Source of the DNA: Syncephalis fuscata
Taxonomy: Eukaryota > Zoopagomycota > Zoopagomycetes > Zoopagales > Piptocephalidaceae
Reading direction: 5' to 3'
NCBI GenBank assembly: GCA_025786725.1
Contig: JAHLTZ010000153.1
Coordinates: 1 to 21,525 of the forward strand
DNA length: 21,525 bases
Positions 8,606 through 18,133 of this stretch are shown here, piece after piece (the first letter of the stretch is position 1; each line of letters starts with the position of its first letter). A program made the position numbers and the translations under genes. The notes beneath the pieces were generated by a model. The model did no database searches. It was not told the origin of the DNA and worked only from the letters and a program-made list of their open reading frames with translations.

Positions 8606-9230
8606 TAATAAAAACATTATTCAATCCCTAGTCTTTGTTTCTCTTATTTTACATCAACACCTGTTCAAGTAACCTCAACGGCATGCCGTATATTCTGGTT
8701 ACAACTGCCGCCACAAGATCTTCCTGGTGAAGACAGTCAGCCTATCATTATTGCATATGGTAGAGGCCATTTGCTTCATCAATGATTGGCAAATAATCTG
8801 CGCCTACCAAGTTGATACCAAGAATGCTTAAGACAATGGTGAACATCAGAAACGCTAGTCGTCCTACCTTTTTGTCACCATAGACGAGTATCTTACATTG
8901 CAAATATGCCCAAAATGCAACAGTAGAAGATTGGAGAATAGAATAGACTATTTAGATGCAAAGAAACCACACTGTACGTAGTAACAGCAACAACAACTGC
9001 GGAACGATATGGAATCGCAATCAATGGCTTTTATTAATATTCTATCAATCTTTCTATGCATAGCCAACAACAACGATCGGCCTCATGAATTTCAAGTAAT
9101 CAAATAAAGACACTATACTTGTGGTTTGTTATGCATAACAGCAGTAACAGTGGCTATCCTACGGCCACTTTGTTACAATTGACTTCAATTGGAACGAATT
9201 TTGCTTTGAGGGCTTTAAATGTGGGAGTCA
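8606..9230 (+). pseudogene. Fanzor/TnpB-like nuclease relic, copy 2
   Basis: A frame open to TGA at 8783 includes Q-L-P-P-Q-D-L-P-G and P-I-I-I-A-Y-G, resembling the middle of fungal Fanzor proteins. After a gap with stops, the frame from 8859 reads V-T-I-D-E-Y-L-T-L-Q-I-C-P-K-C (cysteines at 8907 and 8916), matching the D-E-Y-x-T-S-x-x-C-x-x-C segment before the zinc ribbon, up to TAG 8979. The second knuckle (C-G, 8998) and W-N-R (9010-9018) follow in a shifted frame, where the catalytic Asp of NRD has become Asn (AAT, 9019-9021). The tail N-N-D-R-P-H-E-F-Q lies in yet another frame. At least three lesions and the lost Asp mean it is inactive. The 3' part is homologous to 1850-2200. No terminal repeats or guide RNA region were identified. 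Confidence 0.78.
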
Positions 9231-9587
9231 AAGTACAATAAAACCAATCAAATCATTGGCATTATTTTAAAACAGATAGTATAGCTGGAATTGTATTAAA
9301 TATAACTAATTGTAATAGGTTAGGTTGCTATCCTGATAACATGGCCATATTGCCATGATAGTGTGCCTAAGAGATATATTGTATGGCTGGAAAACATATT
9401 ACATTGAGCGGCACAATAATATATATATTGGATATCAGCGCTAATTACTAACAAACAACAAACAATTATGAAAATATGGCCTGTAGATGTTCGTTAAATG
9501 TAATAACACTAATGATAACATTAAAATAATAGCAATATATAGGTAATCAATGTCATTTAATTAAAAAACATTAATTGATGTTTAAAT
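9231..9587. other. NDK 3' flank
   Basis: AT-rich DNA lies between the Fanzor relic and the NDK stop codon. It should contain the NDK 3' UTR (minus strand). I see no other gene, and the sequence homologous to the Fanzor element stops near 9230. Confidence 0.4.
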
Positions 9588-10034
9588 CTACTCATAGATG
9601 AGCGATTCGATGACACGCTTGTGGGACTGGACACCATCCTTGAACCAGAGGGAGATTTCATGTTCGGCGCTCTCGACGCTGTCGGAACCATGGCACAAGT
9701 TGCGACCCATATCAATGCAGAAGTCGCCGCGGATGGTACCTGGAGCTGAAGCCAATGGGTTGGTGGCACCGAGCATGACACGGCCAGTCTTGACGACTTC
9801 CTTACCGCCCCAGACCATACCGACAACAGGGCCGGAGGTCATGTAGGTCATAAGGCTTGGGAAGAAGGGCTTGCTCTTAAGATCGGCGTAGTGCTCTTCC
9901 AAAAGATCGCGTGTTGGGTGGATAAGACGCAGGGCAAGGAGCTGGTATCCCTTGCGTTCGAAACGGCTGATGATATCGCCGACCAAACCGCGCTCGACGC
10001 CGTCAGGCTTGACCATGATGTAAGTGCGCTCCAT
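9588..10034 (-). CDS. NDK1: Nucleoside diphosphate kinase
   Basis: A single uninterrupted exon encodes 148 residues, the normal length for group I NDKs. It opens [13 protein letters not shown], with the nucleotide-binding lysine at residue 9. The active-site segment is [13 protein letters not shown], where His115 is the residue phosphorylated during catalysis. The last residues before the stop are I-Y-E. The enzyme transfers the gamma-phosphate from ATP to NDPs by a ping-pong mechanism, usually as a cytosolic hexamer, to balance NTP and dNTP pools. The start is fixed by the family N-terminus; there is no upstream in-frame extension. It is GC-richer than its surroundings and, unlike its neighbours, has no intron, as expected of a highly expressed gene. 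No defects. Confidence 0.97.
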   Translation of the reverse strand: MERTYIMVKPDGVERGLVGDIISRFERKGYQLLALRLIHPTRDLLEEHYADLKSKPFFPSLMTYMTSGPVVGMVWGGKEVVKTGRVMLGATNPLASAPGTIRGDFCIDMGRNLCHGSDSVESAEHEISLWFKDGVQSHKRVIESLIYE

Positions 10035-10929
10035 AATGACGTTTAGGATGTAAAAGTTACAGTTGTCGCCTTAAAAGAGTGATCGAAATCCTATAAGCAA
10101 GAAGAGAAGAAAAAGAGTGGCAAGGTGCAAGTGATAGTGTGGCGCCGGAATTGTCCGCCTTTTTGAAACTTTTTTTTTCTTTCTTACATGGGCGAAATTG
10201 TAGTACGTCGTACCACTTTAGAACTGCCACTTGTTCGGGTTGGGGCCCTTCTATCTACAAATGGGCAATTACTTCACGTGTGTTCAGTAGTGCTTACGCA
10301 TACGCTACACTGTAGAGCATTCATTAGAATATTGTAAAAATGTGCTACGTAATTAATAGCCATCATGTATGATGTACGATATATCAATAGGTCAATGGCA
10401 CACGATAATAGCAAACCATTTATAGACAAATCTCAAAGAATGACATTTATTGCCAAACAGCAATATCAATGTAATACAAAATCGTCATTATTAATTGCAA
10501 GATTGGTAATTTGTAAAATATCAAACAGTAGTTTTCTATCGTGCCGCAATGTTATACCGTATCGGTACTAATATTATAAATGAAATGTATCACTGATACA
10601 GTTTACATTAAATGTTAAATCTACTAAATAAATATATAAATGATCTATTTTATTTGTTAATTAGTTAGTTATTGCTATTATGGAGTAGTAAAGTGCTGCT
10701 AGTATTAGTGAGTTAATTCAATAATAGACCGGTCGATTCACTGAAACCAAACTACTATTCTATTTATTTATTTTATAGTTTGCGGTTAAAACTGATAATA
10801 ATCACTGAGGGCGTAAAGGCCTAGCACGTCCTGATCATTATAATCGACAATAAGCAATTGAAATGATGATCATTAACGTTAATCGTCATGATGATAGCCG
10901 CAATAGTATTGCTAGCTATAGAGGGTGCT
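10035..10929. other. NDK promoter region and LARP1 3' flank
   Basis: Both neighbouring genes lie on the minus strand, so this stretch holds the LARP1 3' UTR and then the NDK promoter. Near NDK there is a T/A-run and a palindromic GGCGCC at about 10141. The LARP1 side has a palindromic TTAACGTTAA at about 10872. Open frames at 10365-10571 and 10863-11048 have no protein character (the latter is the antisense of the last LARP1 exon). Confidence 0.4.
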
Positions 10930-13900
10930 TTAAGGTGCACGAGAAGCACTTAGAGGTGGAAAGTTCTTATCGCGTTGATCGGCATCGAGTGGTACGGGTG
11001 GCACTTGAGCGGGCATCGGCTGATGCTGTGCTTGACGGAAGTCTCTAATGGTCTAGAAAGTGTAATGTTATAAGTATATTAATTCATTAGTTAATTAACA
11101 ACTATTTAACTTACCTTGAATTTCTCCAACTGTTCATTTAATTTTGGCATTACTTGAAGAGAATGCGTCGCTTTATCTTTACGATAGTGTAGATAGGCCC
11201 AGAACTTTTCTAGACCGTATAATTCACCGCGTCCAACGTCATTTAAGGTAATTTGCTGGAAATCATCAAATAAGTCTTGACGGAATCGACGTTCCAAACC
11301 ATAGGAAAAGAATCGGAATAAGCATTCTAATCCATAACTAAATAGCAGATACACTATTAATATAAGTATAAATATAAAAGTGTTTTACTTACCGGTAATT
11401 GGCATTGGCATCTTCTTCGGCCAATTTGCGGAATTCATTGTACATACGGCGATTAAAGTTATGTCGCAAAAAGTGGGACCAGAATCTGAAAAGTGTATTC
11501 ATTTCCTGAGAGTTGCCAACACCCAATCGCTTACGTTCTATCATTATTATTGTTATCATTAGTTGATATAGATATATAGATATATAACTAATTAACTAAC
11601 CTTTAAGAGCCTTGGCATGATATTTATAGTATTTATGTTGAATAAAACCATTTTCACGCAATAAAGCATGACTTGGATGTTCAAATACGGGAAAGTTGGC
11701 CATACTATCCATAGAACTTGATAGTAGTCCCGTTCCAGGTGATTTAGGCGATGCCGCTACTTGATATTGTTCACCTAGCAATGCATCTTGATGATCTGGC
11801 TCGCCACTAGTAAATCAAATCAATTAATAAATATTATTCATTGGTCAATTAATCGTGTCATTTGTACTTACCCAATGACCCAACCAACGGCTGTTTGTGC
11901 AAAGTATCGACGAGAATCCGAGGCAACTTGTGTATCTTTAAGTGGAAAGAATCGCTGTTTAGGCACACGTTTATTACTACCTTGTAGCAATTTCTCTTTA
12001 TGTTGCTTTTGTTGTTGGTCACGCATTTCCTTCTTCTTAATTTTTTGACTCTTTGTTTTATCGCTGTAATAACGTAATTAATACATTAACCATATAAACA
12101 CAACACCATAAACTCACATTGCATCAGCCAAATGTATAATCTTACTCGATATATGACTGCCACCACCACTGGCCATATATGAGGTGTGAGCACGAGCATT
12201 ACTTTGCATCTCTGCAAATTGTTCTTCGCTACTACTCTCAATACACACACACACACATATATATATATATATTAATACACATTATATTAGATATATAATA
12301 CGCTTCTTACCTAATGGTTTCCACTTTATGATTGGATGCAAAAGGTTGCTCATATTTCCTGTTCCATCTTATTAGTTACTAATGCGTATTAATCAATAAA
12401 TTGCTTACTTTTTCTTTCGCATATCCAATTCATAGTAATGAAGACCTTGATTAATCATATCGTTGACGTCATCTAACACCATAGTTTGTATTAGTTATTA
12501 TACTTCATTTGTCATACTTATAACTACCATTAAACGCTTTACGTTCAAATGACACATGAGTACGATCATGTCGTTTCTGCGTAACCAGCACTAGAGCGGC
12601 CACTGTATCGTCATCCAACTCTTCGTCATCGCCCCAGTCGCCTTCCAAGTAATAATCATTCTGTGTATCATACTTGTAGCGACCATAATCCTCATCGTCG
12701 TAACCATCTTCGTAGTCACTGTCACCAGCAACTAGCATATCCATATCTATATCATCGTCATCGTCGCTATCATTGACGATAGCTCGACTAGATGATGATT
12801 TAATAGTTGCTGCTGGGCGTATCGAGTCATCTCCGTCATCGGAGGGAGCTTCATATCGTTGAGATCGACCTGAAGCGCCTTCTGGCCACGTCTCATCGTC
12901 GTCAAAGGTAAAAACATCAGTTTCTGTAGTCTCTGTTGTTTTAACACTAGTTGTTGTAGTTGCAGACACATGCGACCCATTCAATGGATATTGAGCATCT
13001 TTACCATTCGTTAGTGAATCGCGAGTACCACGACGTTGACGTCTATTCGTCTTCACCGTCCAACCGGCGTCCATTTCGGTCTTGCTTGATGGCTATAATA
13101 ATTCCACATGTAAATTAAATATCCCACCAATCCCACCAACACCAATGCCCTCTATTAATCCGTAGAATAACGATTATAATCACCAACGTCAATGTAATAA
13201 CAATATTAATGGTAATAATCGTAATAATAATAACAACAATAACTGTGTATTAAAATAAGTATGCAAATCGCTTATTGAATAGTAAACGGATAATAAGAAA
13301 TAGAAAGATATATAAAATAACTAATGTCTGTCACGCAATCGCCTATGAAAGAAGCTCTTTCAGTCTATAATCCAGTTTAGTCCACTTGCTGGCCTTTCTT
13401 TCTTTCTTTCTTTTCTCTCTTTCTCTTTCTCTCTTTTCTGTCTCCACTTGTTCACATATGCAACCCACCGCCACTACCACCACCGCCACCGCCGTCCCAA
13501 ATCCACATATTAATGCGACTGATTGGTTACTACCTCGGCAGTAGAATGACTATTCTCCGATGACTTATGGGCCGTCGTTGTATTGTTACTATCATTGTCA
13601 GGGGCGGTGGTGGTCGTCTATATTACAGTTAGTCAGTATTAATTACAATAACAATAGGCTAGTATGGCTAATTACTTGAGCGGTGACTGCAGTAGTGGCA
13701 TTTGTTCCTGTTGAAGGGCCTGTCGTCGTCGTTGTTGTCTTCATTGATTCGGGTAGTAGCCAAGTCTTCCAATCGGCCTTTTTACGAACCATTGTATCTT
13801 TAACTTCAAGTACTTCGCTTGAGGCTACAGCCTATTACATTAATATAAACGTATTGTTATGTTAATAGTCTACTCATACAATAATAGTAATAGTCTTACC

Positions 13901-15412
13901 TCTAGTATAAATGAAGTAGACTGTGACAAGTTTTTAATACGATTAAATGCCGCTAGAATATCAATAGGCACGTAGCCTTCGTCATTCATCTAGTAACAAC
14001 AACAAGTATTATTGACCTATTATATACATCGCTTGTTTATTACTTACATGAGAGCGGAGATAAATGTCACGACAAAGGTTCTCAATACTGAAATAATATT
14101 CACTATAATGCTGGATTAATACAAGTGTATAAGTGTCATTATTGTGCAATTTACATTTGTGCCCGTAAATAGTGCTTAAGCGTATCTTGATCGGCTGATG
14201 TAGGATCGGCCGCTACTGCAGGATAACCAGGAACACATGGATAAGCTGTGCCATAAACAGTTGCTGTATCAACATTTACATCTGGTGTACCTGATGGATA
14301 ATAACGAGCATTATGACGTTGTCCATTGCCATGTCCACGACCTATATATTCAATCAGCCATTATTACTAGTATTACTATTACTAGCTACTTACGATTACC
14401 GCCATGACGACTGCCGCCGCGATGGCTTTTGCCACGCGTTGTATGACCGCGCGCATTGGTTACGGTATCGTCTTCACCACTTTTCTTGGCATTACCGCCC
14501 GCAGTCTGTTTATTAGTATTACTGTTATCATTAGCCGTAGTAGCTGCTGTAGATTTGGCACGATCTCCTCCTTCGCCATGTGCTTGTCGTGCTGCTGCTG
14601 TCGATGATGCTGATGGTTGCTGTTGTTGCGATGACTGTCCGCGTTTATCACGATTGCCGCCACTTCGACGAGCTGATCGGCCACCACGACCGCTACGAGA
14701 ACGGCCTGTCGTTGATGATTCGTCTTTATCGTTTGATCCATTGGCACGATAGCCAGATTGACTCGTTGGCTGCTTATGCTTGATATCCACAGACATTCGA
14801 ACCCATTTACCTTTGCCTATAACAACAACATTACCAAGTAAGTTAATATCTACTTTTACTATTATTATTATTATCATCTTGGTAATACCTTTCTTATCCT
14901 TCTTTGCTTTATCTTTAGCTGCACTAGGGGCAGTGCCGGCCTGCTCATTAACGCCATTAGATGTACCGTTTGCATTACTGGCATCCGATGATGCGGCCAC
15001 GCCACTGGATGCACCCGTTGACATGATTATCGCAGCAGCTTCCTGAGGCACTGGCCACGCCACTGGATCCTCAATTTGCGGTGGTACAGCTGTTTTTGAC
15101 GGTGTAGATCCGCTGCTACCGCCGCGTCCCTTTTTCTCAGTCTTTTGTTGACGTTTGCCTTCTCCTATATGCATAATCAATCAGTCACTTTCTCTTCTAG
15201 CCTATTACGACATTACCTTCAGCGCTAGTCGTAGCAGTAGCCGCAGCAGTCGAGTTGCTTCCTGCATCGCCCGTGACTGCTGGCTTGCCTGCTTTCCAAG
15301 GATTAGCGGCAGCTGCTTTAGCTGTGTCTGTGGTAGGAGCAGTGGCATGAGCGGCGCTCTGTCCAGCAACCTGATCCACAGACGACGGCGTAGGCAAGCG
15401 AGAATCAACCAT
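10930..15412 (-). CDS. LARP1: La-related protein 1 (LARP1), La motif and DM15 repeats
   Basis: Seventeen exons, each with GT..AG introns, join without a frame break to 1049 residues: 15412-15217, 15164-14889, 14816-14394, 14341-14155, 14102-14048, 13989-13900, 13831-13676, 13617-13534, 13092-12528, 12472-12409, 12358-12311, 12234-12118, 12063-11872, 11806-11601, 11537-11393, 11337-11115, 11052-10930. A low-complexity N-terminus (with N-P-W-K at about 37-40) and an Arg/Gly/Ser-rich segment precede the La motif (about residues 345-430; [11 protein letters not shown], then G-Y-V-P-I). A very acidic Asp-rich linker lies at about 490-680. The C-terminal DM15 region (about 855-1009) has [24 protein letters not shown] and Y-G-L-E-K-F-W. 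In other organisms LARP1 binds the cap and adjacent 5' nucleotides of mRNAs through DM15 and RNA/poly(A) through the La region, controlling translation and stability in the cytoplasm; TOR-linked control is known in animals and only presumed here. Confidence 0.95.
12242..12272. repeat. (AC)n(AT)n microsatellite in a LARP1 intron
   Basis: A run of AC dinucleotides passes into AT dinucleotides inside the LARP1 intron 12235-12310, a few bases from the acceptor of exon 12. On the transcript it forms an alternating TA/TG tract just before the TTGAGAG acceptor, where a polypyrimidine tract would be expected. Confidence 0.85.
13093..13533 (-). other. Unusually long LARP1 intron with G-rich and C/T-rich tracts
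   Basis: This intron is 441 nt while most others in the gene are 40-110 nt. On the coding (minus) strand it carries a G-rich run (about 13497-13464: GGCGGTGGCGGTGGTGG and similar, able in principle to form a G-quadruplex) and an A/G tract whose plus strand is CTTTC/TCTCT repeats (13396-13440). I could not find an in-frame cassette exon with good splice signals, though the Gly-type triplets of the G-rich run leave that open. Confidence 0.6.
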
Positions 15413-15413
15413 G

Positions 15414-15591
15414 CTGCAAAGAGAACGAGAAGAAAGTAAAGATCCGTCTCTGATCCAAAAACAGTGTTAACTTTTAAATAATGGCAACACACACACACAC
15501 CCGATAGGAGAATATATGCAAATACACAAGATCACAAGCCCCTTCTCGGCATCGCATACACTCAAGAAATACAAGTGTTTAATCGACTTAC
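15414..15591 (-). other. Probable 5' UTR intron of LARP1
   Basis: On the minus strand TGTCAA is followed by a perfect GTAAGT donor (15591), and CTCTTTGCAG ends one base before the LARP1 ATG (acceptor AG at 15415-15414). This predicts a 178-nt leader intron. A CA/TG dinucleotide run (about 15486-15500) lies inside it. Confidence 0.6.
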
Positions 15592-17099
15592 TTGACAGCA
15601 GCAGTACCACTCAACCAATAAAAAATCGAATCCACTGGTTGTAAACAGTGTAGACAAGAATGACAAAAATGTAATAAATTGTATGCAGCGTGCTTCAACA
15701 ACAACAATTTTGGGCAACAAATAAAAAGCCAATAAGAAGATAAAAAGAAAATGTATTGGCTGGACACAAATGTCAATGACACACAAATGCACCTGGACCA
15801 ATACAGAGTGAGAGTGGAAGTGAGAGTGAGAAAGTAAGAGTGAGTGAGAGCGAGAGAGTGAGAAATTGATAGAGCGACAATATTTGCACACTAATCGTTG
15901 TTTGCAGTCACTCGTAATAATAGTAGCGATGATATCACACCTGCAGTAATTGTCATCAATGTAGTAATAGCTGTATGTGTTAGTGTCTTAAGAAAATAAC
16001 ACAAGTAAATGAACAAAGAGTGCATCAAAGAAGCAAGGATAATTGAAGGGGAACATCAAACTACATCCTATTCACGTTGTAACATCGCTATTACAAATGG
16101 ATCAATTTGATTTATAGATACTCATAGCTGAAACAGAATATTCAATTGACAGAGATGTAATATGATTGATTAAGGAGATTATAGTTTATTATAATAGGAA
16201 CAGTATAGCTATTTTTATCTTTATCGCTTGCTATTAATCCATGTATTACTATTGGTTATACTACTGGAATGGCATATGGATGACTTTGAATAAACCCGTT
16301 GATTGAAGTTTATGCCCCCTATTTTGAGTTTCTTAAAGTAGAACTCATTATTAAAATGTTGTTGATAAATTGAGTTAAATAAAATATATTATTGTATAAA
16401 ACATTGCATTCAATTAACATTATTATACACTTTAATCATCACATTATTACATTTAATGAGTATTTGATGACTGATGTCACTCGCCGCCCATCATCATGTT
16501 CAATAGATTCAATATTATTAAATGTTAGTCATTTAACCACCAAACAAACAATAAATGACTAGTAAATTATTTAATATTTACAAAAAAACTTATTTATTTA
16601 TTTAATTAATAAATAATATAATATATACAAGCCATAAATCAAATGACAAAAATGATTATAAGTTAATTGAAACACAAATGAAAGAGTTGTTCAAGTGGTG
16701 GAATAAAACAAAGAATAAAAGCCAATTATAATTATAGAATATGTCATCAGTAGAACAATGAATGTAATAAGAATGACACACACACACACAACAAACAATA
16801 AAGAAAATATATTTATAAAACAATATTATCAATAAAGCAATGATAGCATTGTCAAAAGAGTATTCTAAATAGATTATCATCTAAAAACTACTATTACATA
16901 GTGCTTCTAAGTTAATGTACGTAAATATGATACTTAATACATTCAGAAAGGTAAAGTGATAATTGCTAATTATATAAATAAATAAAATGCATTAACAACT
17001 TTAAATTCATTATAATTGTGTGCACATACTATTTGCTCTTTTAAAAACAATATACAATATACAATATACAATATATTTTACATTCAAATTAATTTGTTT

Positions 17100-17161
17100 A
17101 TCCTATTTTTATTGCCAAAAGTAGGGGGGCTCAAAGTAGAATAGCTCCTAACAAATAGGAT
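17100..17161. repeat. 9-bp inverted repeat enclosing a G-run
   Basis: ATCCTATTT (17100-17108) and AAATAGGAT (17153-17161) are exact inverted copies around 44 nt that include GTAGGGGGGC. It may be an end of a small non-autonomous element (see the similar C-run at 16314) or chance in AT-rich DNA. Confidence 0.4.
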
Positions 17162-17312
17162 TGGCCTTTGAGTCATCATTAACCGGATGAATGATGAAAT
17201 AACCTATCAATGACGGGGGTTCAAATAGCCAGCTACTCTTTTAGGCCATATCGACTAATTAAGCAATGCCGAACAATCAATAGATGCTGTACAAATAGAA
17301 TCGGTTCCTTAA

Positions 17313-17519
17313 CAACCAACCATACACGGAAATCCCAAGGAGGACAAAAAGGAAGACGAAGCAGAAGAAGAAGCACTAAGAAGCATGGAGAGGAAGAGGA
17401 AGAGAAGAATCCAAATAGAATTGGCACTACAAGAAGCAGGAGAAACAGTAGCAGCAACAGCAGCAGTAATAGAAGGACCAGTCAGTATACTATACACATG
17501 CACCTATTTACTTTTTTGA
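17313..17519 (+). other. Open frame with coiled-coil-like composition, possible exon or gene remnant
   Basis: After a stop at 17310 one plus-strand frame stays open for 68 codons. It encodes a Lys/Glu-rich, Arg-rich helical stretch (K-E-D-K-K-E-D-E-A-E-E-E-A, then R-K-R-K-R-R, then I-E-L-A-L-Q-E-A-G-E-T-V). The alternation of charges and the following amphipathic segment look more protein-like than the competing 106-codon frame, which starts at 17210. There is an internal ATG but no partner exon, so it is either an isolated exon, a relic or a chance product of a purine-rich tract. Confidence 0.25.
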
Positions 17520-18133
17520 CTATTTGTTAATTGTATTAAGAGTGACTGGCATTACATTAATAGATTTAGTCTTTATTTCTCTTTCTATCTAATTCTAATT
17601 CTATTTATTGTCTCTATCTGTCCATCTATCTTTATACTCTCATACTATCTCTCTGTCTCTCTCTCTTTCTCCGTCTGTATCTATTGGTTAATTGATCGCT
17701 CTTTATTCTCTAAATACAAAACAGTGTCATAAAATATCTTTCTTTCAATTGTTGTTTTACACTTGCCAAACTCACCTGTTTTCTTGTCTTACTTGTTTCT
17801 TTCTTAGCTTTGATATCTCCGTGGTGTCTCAGACCTTGACACGCACAACACGCACTCACTCTTGCTCACGCACTCCTCATACTTGCTCATACTCATCTGG
17901 CGTGTGTTTTATTGTTATCGCGGTAATTACTATTACAGTAGTTACACGTGTATTCATGTGCCCTCGTCCCACCTTGTCTATCGTTTCCTTGGTCATATAT
18001 ATTCCTTCAACGCCTGCATTACTTTGTTACTAGCATATACCATAATACATCCACCTATTCCACCACCTCTTCATCACTTATACTGCAGTAGCAACGATAT
18101 TTCTGTATTCGAGCAATTCACTCTTAATTTATC

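Larger units (their letters stand above)
15592..18133. other. Long intergenic region between divergent LARP1 and the 18134 gene
   Basis: This region must contain both promoters. A GA-rich tract (about 15805-15865, C/T-rich in the LARP1 sense) probably lies in or near the LARP1 leader. A tandem ACAATAT repeat occurs at about 17048-17076. A C/T-rich tract (17575-17685) and a CACTC/CTCAT-rich stretch (17835-17900) lie upstream of the plus-strand gene. No ORF at 16656-16880 or 17692-18155 shows protein character. The middle (16340-17100) is AT-rich with nothing recognisable. Confidence 0.45.

Noticed and set aside
8760-8905. Minus-strand membrane-protein-like frame with a hydrophobic segment
   Set aside because: It lies opposite plus-strand sequence with clear Fanzor zinc-ribbon motifs; the hydrophobic stretch is the antisense shadow of that relic.
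9009-9108. Short signal-peptide-like ORF starting at ATG 9009
   Set aside because: It is the shifted C-terminal tail of the Fanzor relic, matched by the equivalent tail in copy 1 at 1980-2060, not a separate secreted peptide.
9557-9846. 89- and 82-codon ORFs overlapping NDK
   Set aside because: They are other-frame and antisense shadows of the NDK coding sequence.
14313-15046. Several plus-strand and alternative-frame ORFs with Cys/Leu/Val-rich translations
   Set aside because: They are shadows of LARP1 exons 2 and 3, whose low-complexity codons keep other frames open.
15562-15891. 109-codon minus-strand ORF upstream of LARP1
   Set aside because: Its Ser/His/Leu repeats come from the GA/CT-rich tract; it has no protein character and lies in the predicted LARP1 leader or promoter.
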